A model generated the notes under the pieces. The model searched no databases. It saw nothing but the letters and a program-made list of their open reading frames with translations, and was not told the origin of the DNA. A DNA stretch of 64,000 nt from assembly GCA_019638385.1 (NCBI GenBank), contig JAHBTW010000006.1, positions 124,001 to 188,000 on the forward strand. The letters run 5' to 3'. The position numbers were made by a program, and so were the translations under genes. Source of the stretch: Saprospiraceae bacterium. GTDB taxonomy: Bacteria > Bacteroidota > Bacteroidia > Chitinophagales > Saprospiraceae. Below are positions 9,781-19,337 of the stretch, piece by piece (position 1 is the first letter of the stretch; each line of letters opens with the position of its first letter).

Positions 9781-11487
9781 ATGAGACCATATTTATTTGG
9801 AGCGCTCCTGCTCCTGTTGGCCGGCTGCCGCCCTGCTCCACAGGAATTTGCCGACCTCATCCTGCTCAACGGCAATATTTATACCGCAGATGCCAAAGGC
9901 ACACGGGTGGAGGCCATCGCCGTGAAAGATGGACGCATCCTAAAAACCGGAACCGATAAAGAGATCGGGCCACTCAAAGGCGACAGTACTGAAGTGATTG
10001 ATCTCGGCGGCAGCTTTGCCATGCCCGGCTTCATCGAAGGGCACGGCCACTACGCCGGCCTCGGCAACAGCCTCATGAATCTCAACTTCCTCAAAAGCAA
10101 AAGCTGGGACGAGATAGTGAGTATGGTGGAAGAACGCGCCAAAACCGCCCGCCGCAACGACTGGATCACCGGCAGAGGCTGGCATCAGGAAAAATGGACC
10201 AAACCCATCGAAAAGGCCGTGCTGGGCTACCCCTACCACGACGCTCTTAGCGCCATATCTCCCGATAATCCGGTCATACTCCATCATGCCAGCGGGCATT
10301 CTCTCTTTGCCAATGCGAAAGCGATGGAACTGGCCGGTATCACGGCCGATACCCCCAACCCGCCCGGCGGCGAAATTGTGCGCGATGCCCGCGGCACGGC
10401 CATCGGCGTGTTTGAGGAGCGCGCCATGAGCCTCATTACCAATGCGTACAGAGTCCATCTTGAGTCGCTGTCCAAAGAGGAAAAAAAGGAAAACTGGCTC
10501 AAAGGCATCGCATTGGCCGAGGCAGAATGCCTTTCCAAAGGCATTACTTCTTTTCAGGATGCCGGCTCTTCTTTTGAGGAGCTTGAATGGTACCGCGAGT
10601 TGGCCGAATCCGGCAAAATGAACGTGCGCCTTTGGGCGATGGTGCGCCATCCTTATCACGCGCTCAAAGACAAGTTGAGCGGGTATCCTCTTATTGATGC
10701 CGGCAACGGTTTCTTCACCTGCCGCGCCATCAAAACAGAACTCGACGGCGCGCTCGGCGCTTACGGCGCATGGCTGCTCGCCCCGTACAACGACAAGCCT
10801 GGCTTTAGCGGCCAAAACACCACCACCATAGAAGAAGTGCGCCGCATAGCCGGCCTCGCGCTCCAGCACAACATGCAACTGTGCGTCCATACTATCGGCG
10901 ACAAAGCGAACCGCGAACTGCTCAACCTCTGCGAAGAGCTTTTTCAAAACAATCCCGACGGCAAAAACCTGCGCTGGCGCAGCGAACACGCCCAGCACAT
11001 TGACCCCGCCGATATCCCACGCTTTCCGGCGCTCGGCATCATCGCCGCCATGCAGGGCATCCACTGCACGTCCGATGCGCCCTTTGTAGTGAAACGCCTC
11101 GGCGAGGAGCGCGCCCGCACCGGCGCTTACCCCTGGCGCAGCCTGCTGGATGCCGGCGCAGTAGTGACCAACGGCACCGATGCTCCCGTGGAAGATGTGA
11201 GCGCCATTGAGAGTTTTTATGCCACCGTAACCCGCAAACGCGCCGATACCGGGATGGCCTTTTTCCCGGAACAGCGCATGACCCGCGCCGAAGCCGTGTA
11301 TTCCTACACATTGGCCAATGCCTATGCCGCTTTTGAGGAAAAAGACAAAGGTTCGTTGGAGGTCGGAAAGTTTGCCGACATCGTGGTGTTGTCCAACGAC
11401 CTGCTCAACTGCCCCGATGAAGCCATTCTCGAAACCCAAATACGGATGACCATCGTCGGCGGTAAAGTGAAATTCAAATCGGAATGA
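9781..11487 (+). CDS. amidohydrolase family lipoprotein (YtcJ-like)
   Basis: The N-terminus MRPYLFGALLLLLAGC is a lipoprotein signal peptide with lipobox LAGC, so the mature protein is probably membrane-anchored in the periplasm or on the surface. The body is a metal-dependent hydrolase of the amidohydrolase-3 type: DLILLNGNIYTADAKGTRVEAIAVKDGRI, GFIEGHGHYAGLG (metal HxH), a central HTIGDKANRE, WRSEHAQHI, and NGTDAPVED near the C-terminus. YtcJ-like enzymes act on amide or ester substrates that are mostly unknown. An ATG at 9757 is also in frame, but 9781 gives the clean lipoprotein leader. The stop overlaps the next gene by 4 bp (ATGA), which points to translational coupling. Confidence 0.88.
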   Translation: MRPYLFGALLLLLAGCRPAPQEFADLILLNGNIYTADAKGTRVEAIAVKDGRILKTGTDKEIGPLKGDSTEVIDLGGSFAMPGFIEGHGHYAGLGNSLMNLNFLKSKSWDEIVSMVEERAKTARRNDWITGRGWHQEKWTKPIEKAVLGYPYHDALSAISPDNPVILHHASGHSLFANAKAMELAGITADTPNPPGGEIVRDARGTAIGVFEERAMSLITNAYRVHLESLSKEEKKENWLKGIALAEAECLSKGITSFQDAGSSFEELEWYRELAESGKMNVRLWAMVRHPYHALKDKLSGYPLIDAGNGFFTCRAIKTELDGALGAYGAWLLAPYNDKPGFSGQNTTTIEEVRRIAGLALQHNMQLCVHTIGDKANRELLNLCEELFQNNPDGKNLRWRSEHAQHIDPADIPRFPALGIIAAMQGIHCTSDAPFVVKRLGEERARTGAYPWRSLLDAGAVVTNGTDAPVEDVSAIESFYATVTRKRADTGMAFFPEQRMTRAEAVYSYTLANAYAAFEEKDKGSLEVGKFADIVVLSNDLLNCPDEAILETQIRMTIVGGKVKFKSE

Positions 11488-11945
11488 CGATGGCATTGAG
11501 ATTTGAGTGCATTGATTTCGAGTCGTTCAGCCCGGCCCGATTGTATGAAGTCATGGCCCTGCGGCAGGAGGTATTCGTGGTGGAGCAACAATGTTTTTAT
11601 TTGGATGCCGACGGCAAAGACCTCGAAGCCTGGCACTTGTGCGGCTACGACGAGGAGACCGGCGCGCTCGCAGCGTATGCCCGCATCCTGCCCAAAGGAA
11701 CGGCCTACCCGGAATATCCCGCCATTGGGCGCATTCTCACCGGGCCGAAAGTGCGCGGTACCGGGGCCGGGCGGGTTTTGGTGGCGGAAGCCATTGCCGC
11801 CTGCGAGCGCCTGTGCAGCGAAGGCCCAATCAAGATCGGCGCTCAATCGCATCTGGAGCGCTTCTACGGCAGTTTTGGATTTAAAATGGTCGGACAACCG
11901 TATCTGGAGGATGGAATTCCGCATATTCACATGATTCGGGACTGA
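11484..11945 (+). CDS. ElaA-like GNAT acetyltransferase
   Basis: This 153-residue GNAT-fold protein resembles ElaA: LYEVMALRQEVFVVEQQC near the start matches the ElaA hallmark (LRxxVFVVEQxC), followed by YLDADGKDLEAWHL. The acetyl-CoA loop is probably RILTGPKVRGTGAGRVLV, and SHLERFYGSFGFKMVG is the usual C-terminal GNAT strand. The substrate is unknown. It overlaps the amidohydrolase gene by 4 bp and so is co-translated with it. An alternative in-frame ATG lies two codons in, at 11490. Confidence 0.87.
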   Translation: MTMALRFECIDFESFSPARLYEVMALRQEVFVVEQQCFYLDADGKDLEAWHLCGYDEETGALAAYARILPKGTAYPEYPAIGRILTGPKVRGTGAGRVLVAEAIAACERLCSEGPIKIGAQSHLERFYGSFGFKMVGQPYLEDGIPHIHMIRD

Positions 11946-12301
11946 GATCAGGCTCTTTTCAAAAAAAATGCTCCTTCCCCTTGCGCCGTCTTTCAAAAAA
12001 GTACAACTTGCGCCCCGTACGAAACACTATCAGCTCGCATACACATCCCGTCACCGATTTAACAGCGGCAACCCGCGCTCCTCTTGCAGCGGGTTGAATC
12101 TCGCACCGCTATTTTCCTTTTTCCGCTCATAGGATACACACAAGCAACTATCCGGCTGCACGGTAGCAGCACGTCTTCTCTTGCATCGCATCGGGTTTCA
12201 ACCCCGGCGTTACGGAGCAAACGTGCCGTCGTTTGGATAGCCATATTTTTCCCATGTATCTGAGCACTAACATTTTATAATCCATTTGAACATATTTTGA
12301 C
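11946..12301. other. intergenic stretch with one perfect 8-bp inverted repeat
   Basis: I see no gene in these 356 bases. CAACCCGC (12069-12076) and GCGGGTTG (12089-12096) form a perfect hairpin with a 12-nt loop. It has no T-run, so a terminator role is unproven. The promoter of the following three-gene surface operon should lie in the AT-rich last 60 bases. Confidence 0.45.
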
Positions 12302-13618
12302 ATGAAGAAGCACTTTTTCCTCCTTACAATGGTATGGGGGTTTTCCTGGGCAATTGCGATTGCTCAGGCGCCGCAGGCATTTAGTTATCAGGCTGTAGCC
12401 ACCGATGACCTTGGCCGGGAACTCACCGAACAAGCCATCGGCATTCGGGCGAGCATTTTGCAGGGCAGTCCTTCGGGACCGGCAGTTTGGGTAGAAACCC
12501 ACGCGCTGAGTACCGACGAGTTCGGCTTGTTCACCATCCCGGTGGGACAGGGCGCGGCACAGGGAGGCGGAGCGCCTTCGTTTGCTGCCATAGATTGGAA
12601 TGCCGGGCCTTATTTTTTGCGAATTGATTTAGATGCTGCCGGCGGAACCAATTACATTTTTGTGGGCGCCACACAGTTGATGTCTGTACCCTACGCCCTC
12701 TACGGGGAGCGGGCAGGCCGAGCCGATGCAGCCGTCTATGCCGACAGCGCAGCCGTGGCGCAGCGCTCGCAGCAGGCCGTTTTTGCCGACAGCGCCGCCG
12801 TGGCGCACCGGGCACAGGAAGCAATAGAGGCGCTGCACGCCGTATATGCCGATACGGCCGATTTTTCTTATTTGGCCAATCAGGCAGCCTTTGCCTTTCA
12901 GGCGGCCAATGCCGATCTGGCTACGTTGGCGGCCACCGCCACCTTAGCCACTACGGCTACTTTCGCCAACAATGCAGCACAGGCTCAATATGCCGATACC
13001 GCCGGCACGGCATTAGACGACCTCGACAAGGACCCCGCCAATGAATTGCAATCCCTTTCCATTTCCGGCGATACGGTCCGCATTTCTGACGGAAACTTCA
13101 TTACACTTTCTTCCGCGAGTATTTTCAATGCCCCGGGCGCTACCCTTGATTTCCCGGAGGGCACGGAAAACGGCGATTTTGTGTATGTATTCAACAGCCT
13201 GACCGTACCCGCCGGGAAAAATTTCTACATCACGGCTTCCCAGAGCGAATTGCGATTGCCGGGTGTCGGCAATGCACTGGGGAGGCATTTTACAAGCCCC
13301 TCCCTGCCGATGGCGCCGGCAGGAACGACCGTGGCGAGTTGTCGCTGTGTGGGTTTTTTGATAGATCAATCTCCGTACATCAATCCTGTTGTGATTGTAT
13401 TGCAACCCAATGGCGGCAATTCCTATCAGGTGCCCCCGGGGCGGTATTTCGTCATTAAAAGCGGCGTAACGGCGGCTATGCCGGTCTCATTCGATAATGC
13501 GGTGATAGACTTTTTCAGCGCGCCGGTCAAGTCGCTCATAGCGCCGGGCGGCGTGACGCTGCGCAACCCCAACAGCGAAGAAATCATCCTGACGGGATAT
13601 TTGAAAAACAACAACTAA
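12302..13618 (+). CDS. secreted protein with tail-fibre-family N-domain and YADxA repeats
   Basis: A signal peptide (MKKHFFLLT...AIAIAQ) is followed by a roughly 130-residue domain (AFSYQAVATDDLGRELTEQAIGIRASIL ... LSTDEFGLFTIPVGQG ... ATQLMSVPYALYGERAG). This is the same domain that begins the large proteins at 31.8-46.1 kb. A coiled alanine-rich repeat follows (YADSAAVAQ, FADSAAVAH, VYADTADF, QYADTAG), then DLDKDPANELQSLSISGDTV, a linker common in Bacteroidota tail-fibre-like proteins, and a C-terminal beta domain (FNAPGATLDFP ... EEIILTGYLKNNN). There is no T9SS sorting domain. It is first in an operon with 7-bp and 6-bp gaps to the next two genes. Likely a structural surface fibre; function inferred. 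Confidence 0.75.
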   Translation: MKKHFFLLTMVWGFSWAIAIAQAPQAFSYQAVATDDLGRELTEQAIGIRASILQGSPSGPAVWVETHALSTDEFGLFTIPVGQGAAQGGGAPSFAAIDWNAGPYFLRIDLDAAGGTNYIFVGATQLMSVPYALYGERAGRADAAVYADSAAVAQRSQQAVFADSAAVAHRAQEAIEALHAVYADTADFSYLANQAAFAFQAANADLATLAATATLATTATFANNAAQAQYADTAGTALDDLDKDPANELQSLSISGDTVRISDGNFITLSSASIFNAPGATLDFPEGTENGDFVYVFNSLTVPAGKNFYITASQSELRLPGVGNALGRHFTSPSLPMAPAGTTVASCRCVGFLIDQSPYINPVVIVLQPNGGNSYQVPPGRYFVIKSGVTAAMPVSFDNAVIDFFSAPVKSLIAPGGVTLRNPNSEEIILTGYLKNNN

Positions 13619-13625
13619 AAGCGCC

Positions 13626-14849
13626 ATGAACCACAAGTTCTTTCTCCGCACAGGGGTGGCAGGCTTGCTGTTGTTGTTGCTGCACTTACCGGCGTCAGCT
13701 CAGGGTATTCGCCGCAGCGCAATATGCAGTACGGGCGGCTCGGCGACCACGCCTGCGGGCATTCGTCTGCGCAACACCACGGCGCAACCTCCCAACGCCG
13801 GCACGGTGTCCAATCCCGCCAACCGGCTCCGGCAGGGGTTCCAACAACCTACCACCTGCGCCGCCGCGCCGAGCGCCCGGTTTGAGGTCTTTACCGACGA
13901 CCCGCCCGAATGCGGCGGATTGTATCGCTTCAATTACACCGGGCAGCCGCGTCCCAATACACAATTTTTCTGGACTTTCGGACTCGGCGCGCAGCCGCCG
14001 GCTTCCTACTCCGGCGCTCCGAATGCCGTAAATTATCTCGCCCCGGGCATCAAAATCATCATCCTCGAAGTACTCACCGACGAGTGCCGCAGCACCGATA
14101 CGCTCTTTTTAGACGTGCAAGCCATTCCTTTGGAGGTGGTTCCGAACATAACCAACCTCTGGTGCCGAGAAGAGGAAGACGGCGGCGTGAGCCTGTTCAT
14201 TGCCGGCGGCACAGAACCTTACAACATCTCCTGGACAGGCGGTCAATCCGGCGCTGATATTGGAGGGCTTTCGCCCGGAGCCTACGCCTATACCGTGACG
14301 GACGCCAACGGATGCCTCAACGATGGAACAGCAACCGTCGGCAGTCCCGACAGCCTGCTCACGGCAACGCTGGTGCGCGACGAAAGCTGCCAGGGTAGCA
14401 ACGACGGGCGGATAGAAACAGCCGTTTCGGGCGGCACGGCGCCCTACCGCTTTCAATGGAGCGACGGCAGCAGCAACGCCAATGCCGCCGGCCTGACGAA
14501 GGGCAGCTACAGCGTCACCATTACCGACGAAAACGATTGCCGGCAATATCTGGACTTTGATGTGGGCCGCCTCTGCGACGGATTGACATTTTACGATGTC
14601 TTCAGCCCCAACGGCGACGGTCTCAATGATTTCTGGGCCATTGACGGCATTGATCTTTTTCCCGGCAACCGGCTGTCCATTTACGATCGCTGGGGTCTGC
14701 TCGTGTATAGTACGCAGGGCTATGCCAACACCTGGGACGGGCGACACAACGACGGCGCACCGCTGCCTTTCGGCGCGTATTTCTACATCTTACACCTCGG
14801 CGACCCGGCAGATACGCTGCTCAAAGGGTCCGTTACCATCATTCGATAA
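13626..14849 (+). CDS. T9SS type B sorted protein with PKD and SprB-like repeats
   Basis: After a signal peptide (LLLLLLHLPASAQG) there is a PKD-like domain (DPPECGGLYRFNYTG ... FFWTFGLGAQPP). Two SprB-type repeats follow: GGTEPYNISWTGG...GLSPGAYAYTVTDANGC and GGTAPYRFQWSDGSS...LTKGSYSVTITDENDC. The last 85 residues are a gliding-motility-associated C-terminal (CHU_C, T9SS type B) domain: VFSPNGDGLNDFW ... LSIYDRWGLLVYS ... TWDGRHNDGAPLPFGAYFYIL. Family knowledge: type B cargo is typically encoded next to a PorP/SprF-like protein needed for its surface display, and such a gene follows 6 bp downstream. Likely a surface adhesin or gliding factor. Confidence 0.88.
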   Translation: MNHKFFLRTGVAGLLLLLLHLPASAQGIRRSAICSTGGSATTPAGIRLRNTTAQPPNAGTVSNPANRLRQGFQQPTTCAAAPSARFEVFTDDPPECGGLYRFNYTGQPRPNTQFFWTFGLGAQPPASYSGAPNAVNYLAPGIKIIILEVLTDECRSTDTLFLDVQAIPLEVVPNITNLWCREEEDGGVSLFIAGGTEPYNISWTGGQSGADIGGLSPGAYAYTVTDANGCLNDGTATVGSPDSLLTATLVRDESCQGSNDGRIETAVSGGTAPYRFQWSDGSSNANAAGLTKGSYSVTITDENDCRQYLDFDVGRLCDGLTFYDVFSPNGDGLNDFWAIDGIDLFPGNRLSIYDRWGLLVYSTQGYANTWDGRHNDGAPLPFGAYFYILHLGDPADTLLKGSVTIIR

Positions 14850-14855
14850 AATTCC

Positions 14856-16616
14856 ATGAATATGAAACACATTTATACGCTTACTTATCAGCAGCACACA
14901 CTCCGCCGCAGCGCGGTGGCAGTTCTTTTTTGCTGCCTTGGTTTTTTCACAACGTTTGATGCCGCCGCACAGCAATATCCGCTGTTTACCAACTACCTGC
15001 TCAACCAGTACGGTTTCAATCCGGCGGTGACGGGCTTAGTCGAGGACATGCAGGTCAACCTCTTTTACCGGCGGCAATGGACGGGTTTCCCCGATGCGCC
15101 CAATACACAACTGGCGGCTTTCCGCACGCGGCTGCGCCGGGTACCTTTCGGCGTGGGCGGGTATTTTTTTAAAGACGAGGCCGGCGCGCTGCGGCGTTCG
15201 GGCGGCACGGCGCTGTTGTCTTATACCCAACAACTCGGAGCGTTCACGTCCATCTCGGTGGGTTTTGCCGGCGGCTTGCACCAATACCGGCTCATGGATG
15301 GATTCACGGTGCGGGAGGATGGCGACCAGGTGGTGTACAACGCCCGCATGGGCATGTGGGCGCCCGATTTCAATGCCGGTTTTTATTTGAATACCAACGA
15401 TTTTTACTTTGGGTTTTCGATTCCGCAATTGTTCGCTCCCAAAATCCGCTTCGGAGATGACGGGCGGCAAAGCCGTTTGGAAACGCATTACTACTTAGTG
15501 ACCGGCTATGACTGGACGATCAACGACAATTTCCGGCTGGAGCCTTCCCTGATGTTGAAATTGGTGGACGGCGTGCCGCTGCAAATGGACGCAGGGCTGC
15601 GGGGCATTTTGTTCAACCGCTTTTGGGTAGGAACCCTTTATCGCACCGAAGATGCGGTGGCCGCTATGGCCGGTTTTGCCGCCGGCAACGCGCTCGATGT
15701 GGCCTATTCGTATGATTTTACTACCTCCGGCCTGCGCCATGCGGCTGCCGGATCGCACGAAATCAACCTCGTTTTTCGCATCGGCAACTTCAGCGACCGC
15801 GACGGCGACGGCGTGTCCGATAAGCAGGATAAGTGCCCCGATGCCGCCGGGCCGCGCCGGAACGACGGCTGCCCCGAAGATATTTTTGCTGAAAAAGGCT
15901 TGAGCGATCAGGACGACGATGGTATCCCCGATCATTTAGACCTCTGCCCGGAGATTCCCGGCCCGACGGAAAACCACGGTTGCCCCTGGGGCGACCGCGA
16001 CGGCGACGGCATTCCCGATCATTTGGATGATTGCCCCGGCTTGGCCGGCGTAGCCATGAACAACGGCTGCCCGGTGAACGACAGTGACGGCGACGGTATC
16101 ATTGACCAGTTTGACCAATGCCCCGATGTGCCGGGTAGCTTTGCCAATCGCGGCTGCCCCGATGCCGATACCGACAAAGACGGCGTGCCCGATCCGCTCG
16201 ACAAGTGCCCCAATACTTTCGGCCCGCCCTCCAACGACGGCTGCCCGATTGTGACGCCCGAAGAGACCAATATTCTGGAGTTGGCCGTGCGCAATCTCTA
16301 CTTCCAAACCGGTCAGATACAAGTGTGGCAGCAATCGGCGCCCTTTCTGGCGAAATTGGCAGACCTGATGAAACAACGCGCCGACTGGCGCCTGCGCATT
16401 GCCGGTCACACCGACAATAAAGGCTCGGAGCGCGTCAACCTGCTGCTCTCGAAAGACCGCGCCGAATCGGTGTATCAATTTATGCTCGACAAAGGCGTGC
16501 GCCGCGAGCAGCTCGTCATGGAGTACTTCGGCCAAACCAAGCCGTTTGTACCCAACGATACGGAGGCCAACCGGCAGTTGAACCGGCGGGTGGAGTTGGA
16601 GTTTATTTTTGATTGA
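14856..16616 (+). CDS. PorP/SprF family protein fused to TSP3 repeats and OmpA domain
   Basis: The first 320 residues or so are a PorP/SprF-type outer membrane protein (QYPLFTNYLLNQYGFNPAVTGL ... RRQWTGFPDAPNTQLAAF ... FGVGGYFFKDEAG). Next come five calcium-binding thrombospondin type 3 repeats (DRDGDGVSDKQDKCPD, DQDDDGIPDHLDLCPE, and others). The C-terminus is an OmpA/MotB peptidoglycan-binding domain (LRIAGHTDNKGSERVNLLLSKDRAESV ... NRRVELEFIFD). The chain thus spans outer membrane, flexible spacer and cell wall. The fusion probably anchors the export/display partner of the preceding type B cargo. The start is at 14856, or 14862 two codons on. Confidence 0.9.
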   Translation: MNMKHIYTLTYQQHTLRRSAVAVLFCCLGFFTTFDAAAQQYPLFTNYLLNQYGFNPAVTGLVEDMQVNLFYRRQWTGFPDAPNTQLAAFRTRLRRVPFGVGGYFFKDEAGALRRSGGTALLSYTQQLGAFTSISVGFAGGLHQYRLMDGFTVREDGDQVVYNARMGMWAPDFNAGFYLNTNDFYFGFSIPQLFAPKIRFGDDGRQSRLETHYYLVTGYDWTINDNFRLEPSLMLKLVDGVPLQMDAGLRGILFNRFWVGTLYRTEDAVAAMAGFAAGNALDVAYSYDFTTSGLRHAAAGSHEINLVFRIGNFSDRDGDGVSDKQDKCPDAAGPRRNDGCPEDIFAEKGLSDQDDDGIPDHLDLCPEIPGPTENHGCPWGDRDGDGIPDHLDDCPGLAGVAMNNGCPVNDSDGDGIIDQFDQCPDVPGSFANRGCPDADTDKDGVPDPLDKCPNTFGPPSNDGCPIVTPEETNILELAVRNLYFQTGQIQVWQQSAPFLAKLADLMKQRADWRLRIAGHTDNKGSERVNLLLSKDRAESVYQFMLDKGVRREQLVMEYFGQTKPFVPNDTEANRQLNRRVELEFIFD

Positions 16617-16716
16617 TGGGAGAAGGTAAGCAAGCGTGAGCCTCAGCACAGAAAGGGTGGGAGTCATGCACTACGGTATTGCAAAACGCCCGCTCATCCC
16701 AATTGCAAGTGCGCTC

Positions 16717-16914
16717 CATCTATCATCTTGAAACCCGCCGTTTCAACGGCGGGATAAAAAAACCGAATTTTATCTGCATCTAACATCTTTACAAAACATC
16801 AGCATCTGAAGGAGTTCGTGCCTAGCCTATGATGTGATGCTTTGTAAAGATGTTGAATGTGGGGTGAATCGTTATTGCCCCTCGTTAAAACGAGAGGTTA
16901 CAAGATGTTAGATG
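16717..16914. repeat. REPIN-like paired inverted hairpin repeat
   Basis: Two 37-bp arms lie in inverted orientation, 16717-16753 and 16878-16914, matching at about 29 of 37 positions. Each contains a hairpin: CCCGCCGTT/AACGGCGGG (16734-16753) and CTCGTT/AACGAG (16881-16894). Between them a second, perfect 14-bp inverted repeat (16782-16795 and 16841-16854, AACATCTTTACAAA) forms the inner stem, and a 14-bp match (16776-16789 with 16902-16915) links inner and outer parts. Stem differences between arms are mostly compensatory. The gap of 324 bases around it holds no gene. Confidence 0.7.
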
Positions 16915-16940
16915 CTCAGATGGGATTTACTAATAGTGGA

Positions 16941-17816
16941 TTACACCATCAATGCCCGCAGCGTTTTCACGAGCGCATCGGAAGCAGGCGCCAGAGGCAG
17001 GCGCACTTCGCGGGTACAGAAGCCGAGTATTTCCATAGCGGCCTTGATGCCGGCGGGGTTGCTCTCGGCGTAGAGGGGCGGGTGAATGTCCAGTAGTTGA
17101 TCGTTGAGACGGCGGGCTTGTGCAAAATCTCCGTGCATGGCAGCGCGCACCATATCGGAGAATACGGCCGGGAATGCATTGGCGATGACAGAAATAACCC
17201 CCGTTGCGCCGCAGGCGATGAGCGGCAGGGTGAGCGGGTCGTCGCCCGACCACAGATGAAAGTACTCCGGTTTTTCTTTGAGTATTTTCATGGCCTGCGC
17301 CATATCGCCCGACGCTTCTTTGACGGCGAGAAAGCGCTCGCTCGCCTGCGCTAATCGCAGAATGGTGTCGGCCTGCACATTGGAAGCCGTGCGCCCGGGT
17401 ACGTTGTAAATAATGATCGGCACAGGCGATGCCTCGGCGATGGCCATGTAATGGCGAAAAATGCCCTCCTGCGTGGGTTTGTTGTAAGAGGGGCTGCTTG
17501 ACATGACGGCGGCGATGCCTGTGAAATCGAAGCTGCGCAGTCTGTCTGCGAGTCGGGCGGTGAAGTTGTCGCCAAAAAACCCGGCCACGACCGGTAGCCT
17601 TCCCGCTATTTTGGCGATGGTGAATTGCAGTACCTCGTTGACTTCCTCGCTGCTGAGCGTAATGGCCTCGCCGGTGGTGCCGAGCGAAACGATGAAGTCA
17701 ACCCCGCCTTCGATGACGAATTCGATGATGCGTTCCAATGCCGGGAAGTCCACCTGTTGTTCCCGGAAGGGTGTGACGAGCGCTACTCCCGTGCCTCCTT
17801 GATTAAGCGGCTTCAT
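16941..17816 (-). CDS. dapA: 4-hydroxy-tetrahydrodipicolinate synthase
   Basis: DapA condenses pyruvate with aspartate semialdehyde in the lysine/diaminopimelate pathway. The TIM-barrel shows GTGVALVTPF, VDFIVSLGTTGEAITLSSEE, the catalytic Tyr in IIIYNVPGRT, and the Schiff-base Lys in FLAVKEASGD. Length, about 291 residues, is normal. I start at MKPLNQGG (17816); an ATG three codons upstream (17825) deepens the overlap with the DUF6913 gene, which already overlaps by 14 bp. The gene is last in an accA-DUF6913-dapA run. Confidence 0.96.
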   Translation of the reverse strand: MKPLNQGGTGVALVTPFREQQVDFPALERIIEFVIEGGVDFIVSLGTTGEAITLSSEEVNEVLQFTIAKIAGRLPVVAGFFGDNFTARLADRLRSFDFTGIAAVMSSSPSYNKPTQEGIFRHYMAIAEASPVPIIIYNVPGRTASNVQADTILRLAQASERFLAVKEASGDMAQAMKILKEKPEYFHLWSGDDPLTLPLIACGATGVISVIANAFPAVFSDMVRAAMHGDFAQARRLNDQLLDIHPPLYAESNPAGIKAAMEILGFCTREVRLPLAPASDALVKTLRALMV

Positions 17817-18348
17817 GTCGGGCATTGGTTTTTTGCAGCAAAAATTCCACTTGTTTGAAATAATACGTCAGGTCGTGGCTGCCGGAGATGTCGGCCATGA
17901 GTTCATAGCACTCGGTGCGCCCCGTGTAAGGCCCTACGCGCAGCTTAGCTTTTGAGGCGGCGGCTATGCTCGCGGCATACATATCGCAATCTGTATCGGC
18001 GTGTATGAGGAGATCGAAAGGCTCGTTGACAAATTTTTGGACGGGTTCGCTTTTGGGGCGCAACATCCAGTCAAAGTCTTTTTCTGTATAAATGGCAAAA
18101 AGAAAATCGGAGCTTTCCACCGGATGGTCAAAGAAACCGAGGAGATTCACTTTTTTGCCCTGTTGCCGCAGGCGTTCGGCAAATTGCAGCACCTTTTCTC
18201 TTTCATCCAGTTTCGAAGCATTGAAAAGCAGGCCGATGTGGCGGGTTTCGTCGTAGTGGATATGTCCGTCGCGGGGCGGTTGCCGCTCCAGTAGCTGCCG
18301 CAAAGCACGACGCTGAAAAGAAAGTCGAATATTATTAAAGACACTCAT
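17803..18348 (-). CDS. DUF6913 family protein
   Basis: This 181-residue cytosolic protein reads FNNIRLSFQRRALRQLLERQ, then HIGLLFNASKLDEREKVLQFAERLRQQGKKVNLLGFFDH, DFDWMLRPKSEPVQKFVNEPFDLLIHAD and a C-terminal DLTYYFKQVEFLLQKT. I recognise this as the Bacteroidota DUF6913 family, often found beside dapA. The function is not known to me. The gene sits 5 bp after accA and overlaps dapA by 14 bp, so all three are probably co-translated. Confidence 0.82.
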   Translation of the reverse strand: MSVFNNIRLSFQRRALRQLLERQPPRDGHIHYDETRHIGLLFNASKLDEREKVLQFAERLRQQGKKVNLLGFFDHPVESSDFLFAIYTEKDFDWMLRPKSEPVQKFVNEPFDLLIHADTDCDMYAASIAAASKAKLRVGPYTGRTECYELMADISGSHDLTYYFKQVEFLLQKTNARHEAA

Positions 18349-18353
18349 TGCTC

Positions 18354-19337
18354 TTACCTTTTCTTCCGCTTAGGCTCTTCCGGCGCGGCGACGTCATAAA
18401 CGCCCATTTGGTCAAATTTATTGATGCGGGCCTCGATGCGGGCTTCCGGCGTCATGTCCGAGAGTTCTACCAGCGCTTTTTTGATTTGGCGTTTGAGCAG
18501 CTTGGCCATTTCTTCCGGGGCGGTGTGCGCGCCGCCGACGGGTTCTTTGATGACGCCGTCAATGAGGCCGAAATCGAGCATGTGGTCGGACGTGAGCTTG
18601 AGCGCCTCGGCGGCCTGTTCTTTAAAATCCCAACTGTGCCAAAGAATGGAAGAACAGGATTCGGGCGAAATGACTGAGTACCAGGTATATTCGAGCATAA
18701 ACACGCGATCGCCCAGTCCGATGCCGATGGCGCCGCCCGATGCGCCTTCGCCGATGATGATGGAGATGATGGGTACGCGCAACTGAGCCATTTCAAACAT
18801 ATTTCTGGCAATAGCCTCTGCCTGTCCGCGCTCCTCCGCTTCGATACCCGGATAGGCGCCCGGCGTATCTATGAGGGTAATAACGGGAAAATTGAACCGC
18901 TCGGCCATTTTCATAAGGCGCAGGGCCTTGCGGTAACCTTCGGGATTGGCCATGCCGAAATTGCGGTACTGCCGCATTTTGGTATTCACGCCTTTTTGGT
19001 GGCCGAGGATCACAACGGTTTGCCCATCTAAGGAGGCTAAGCCGCCCACAATGGCTTTGTCGTCTTTCACACAGCGGTCGCCATGCATTTCGACAAATTT
19101 CTTGCACATCTGATTGATGTAGAAGAGGGTGTAAGGGCGTTCGGGATGCCGGGAGAGCTGAACTTTCTGCCATCCGTTGAGGTTGGCGTAAATTTCTTTA
19201 CGCTTCTGTCGGATGCGATTTTCCAGCTCTTTAATCTGCTCCGTGACGTCCAATTCGCCTTCCTCGCCCACCTCTCGCAGCTTTTCGAGCTGCTCGTAGA
19301 GCGTTTCCAGCGGTTTCTCAAAGTCAAGGAAAACCAT
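18354..19337 (-). CDS. accA: acetyl-CoA carboxylase carboxyltransferase subunit alpha
   Basis: AccA transfers carboxyl from biotin to acetyl-CoA together with AccD, the first step of fatty acid synthesis. The N-terminal helices ([18 protein letters not shown] ... [34 protein letters not shown]) are followed by the carboxyltransferase core ([61 protein letters not shown]). Length of about 327 residues is normal. The start MVFLDFEKP at 19337 is preferred over an ATG two codons upstream at 19343. The C-terminal tail is basic (EEPKRKKR). accD is not in the window. Confidence 0.96.
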   Translation of the reverse strand: MVFLDFEKPLETLYEQLEKLREVGEEGELDVTEQIKELENRIRQKRKEIYANLNGWQKVQLSRHPERPYTLFYINQMCKKFVEMHGDRCVKDDKAIVGGLASLDGQTVVILGHQKGVNTKMRQYRNFGMANPEGYRKALRLMKMAERFNFPVITLIDTPGAYPGIEAEERGQAEAIARNMFEMAQLRVPIISIIIGEGASGGAIGIGLGDRVFMLEYTWYSVISPESCSSILWHSWDFKEQAAEALKLTSDHMLDFGLIDGVIKEPVGGAHTAPEEMAKLLKRQIKKALVELSDMTPEARIEARINKFDQMGVYDVAAPEEPKRKKR

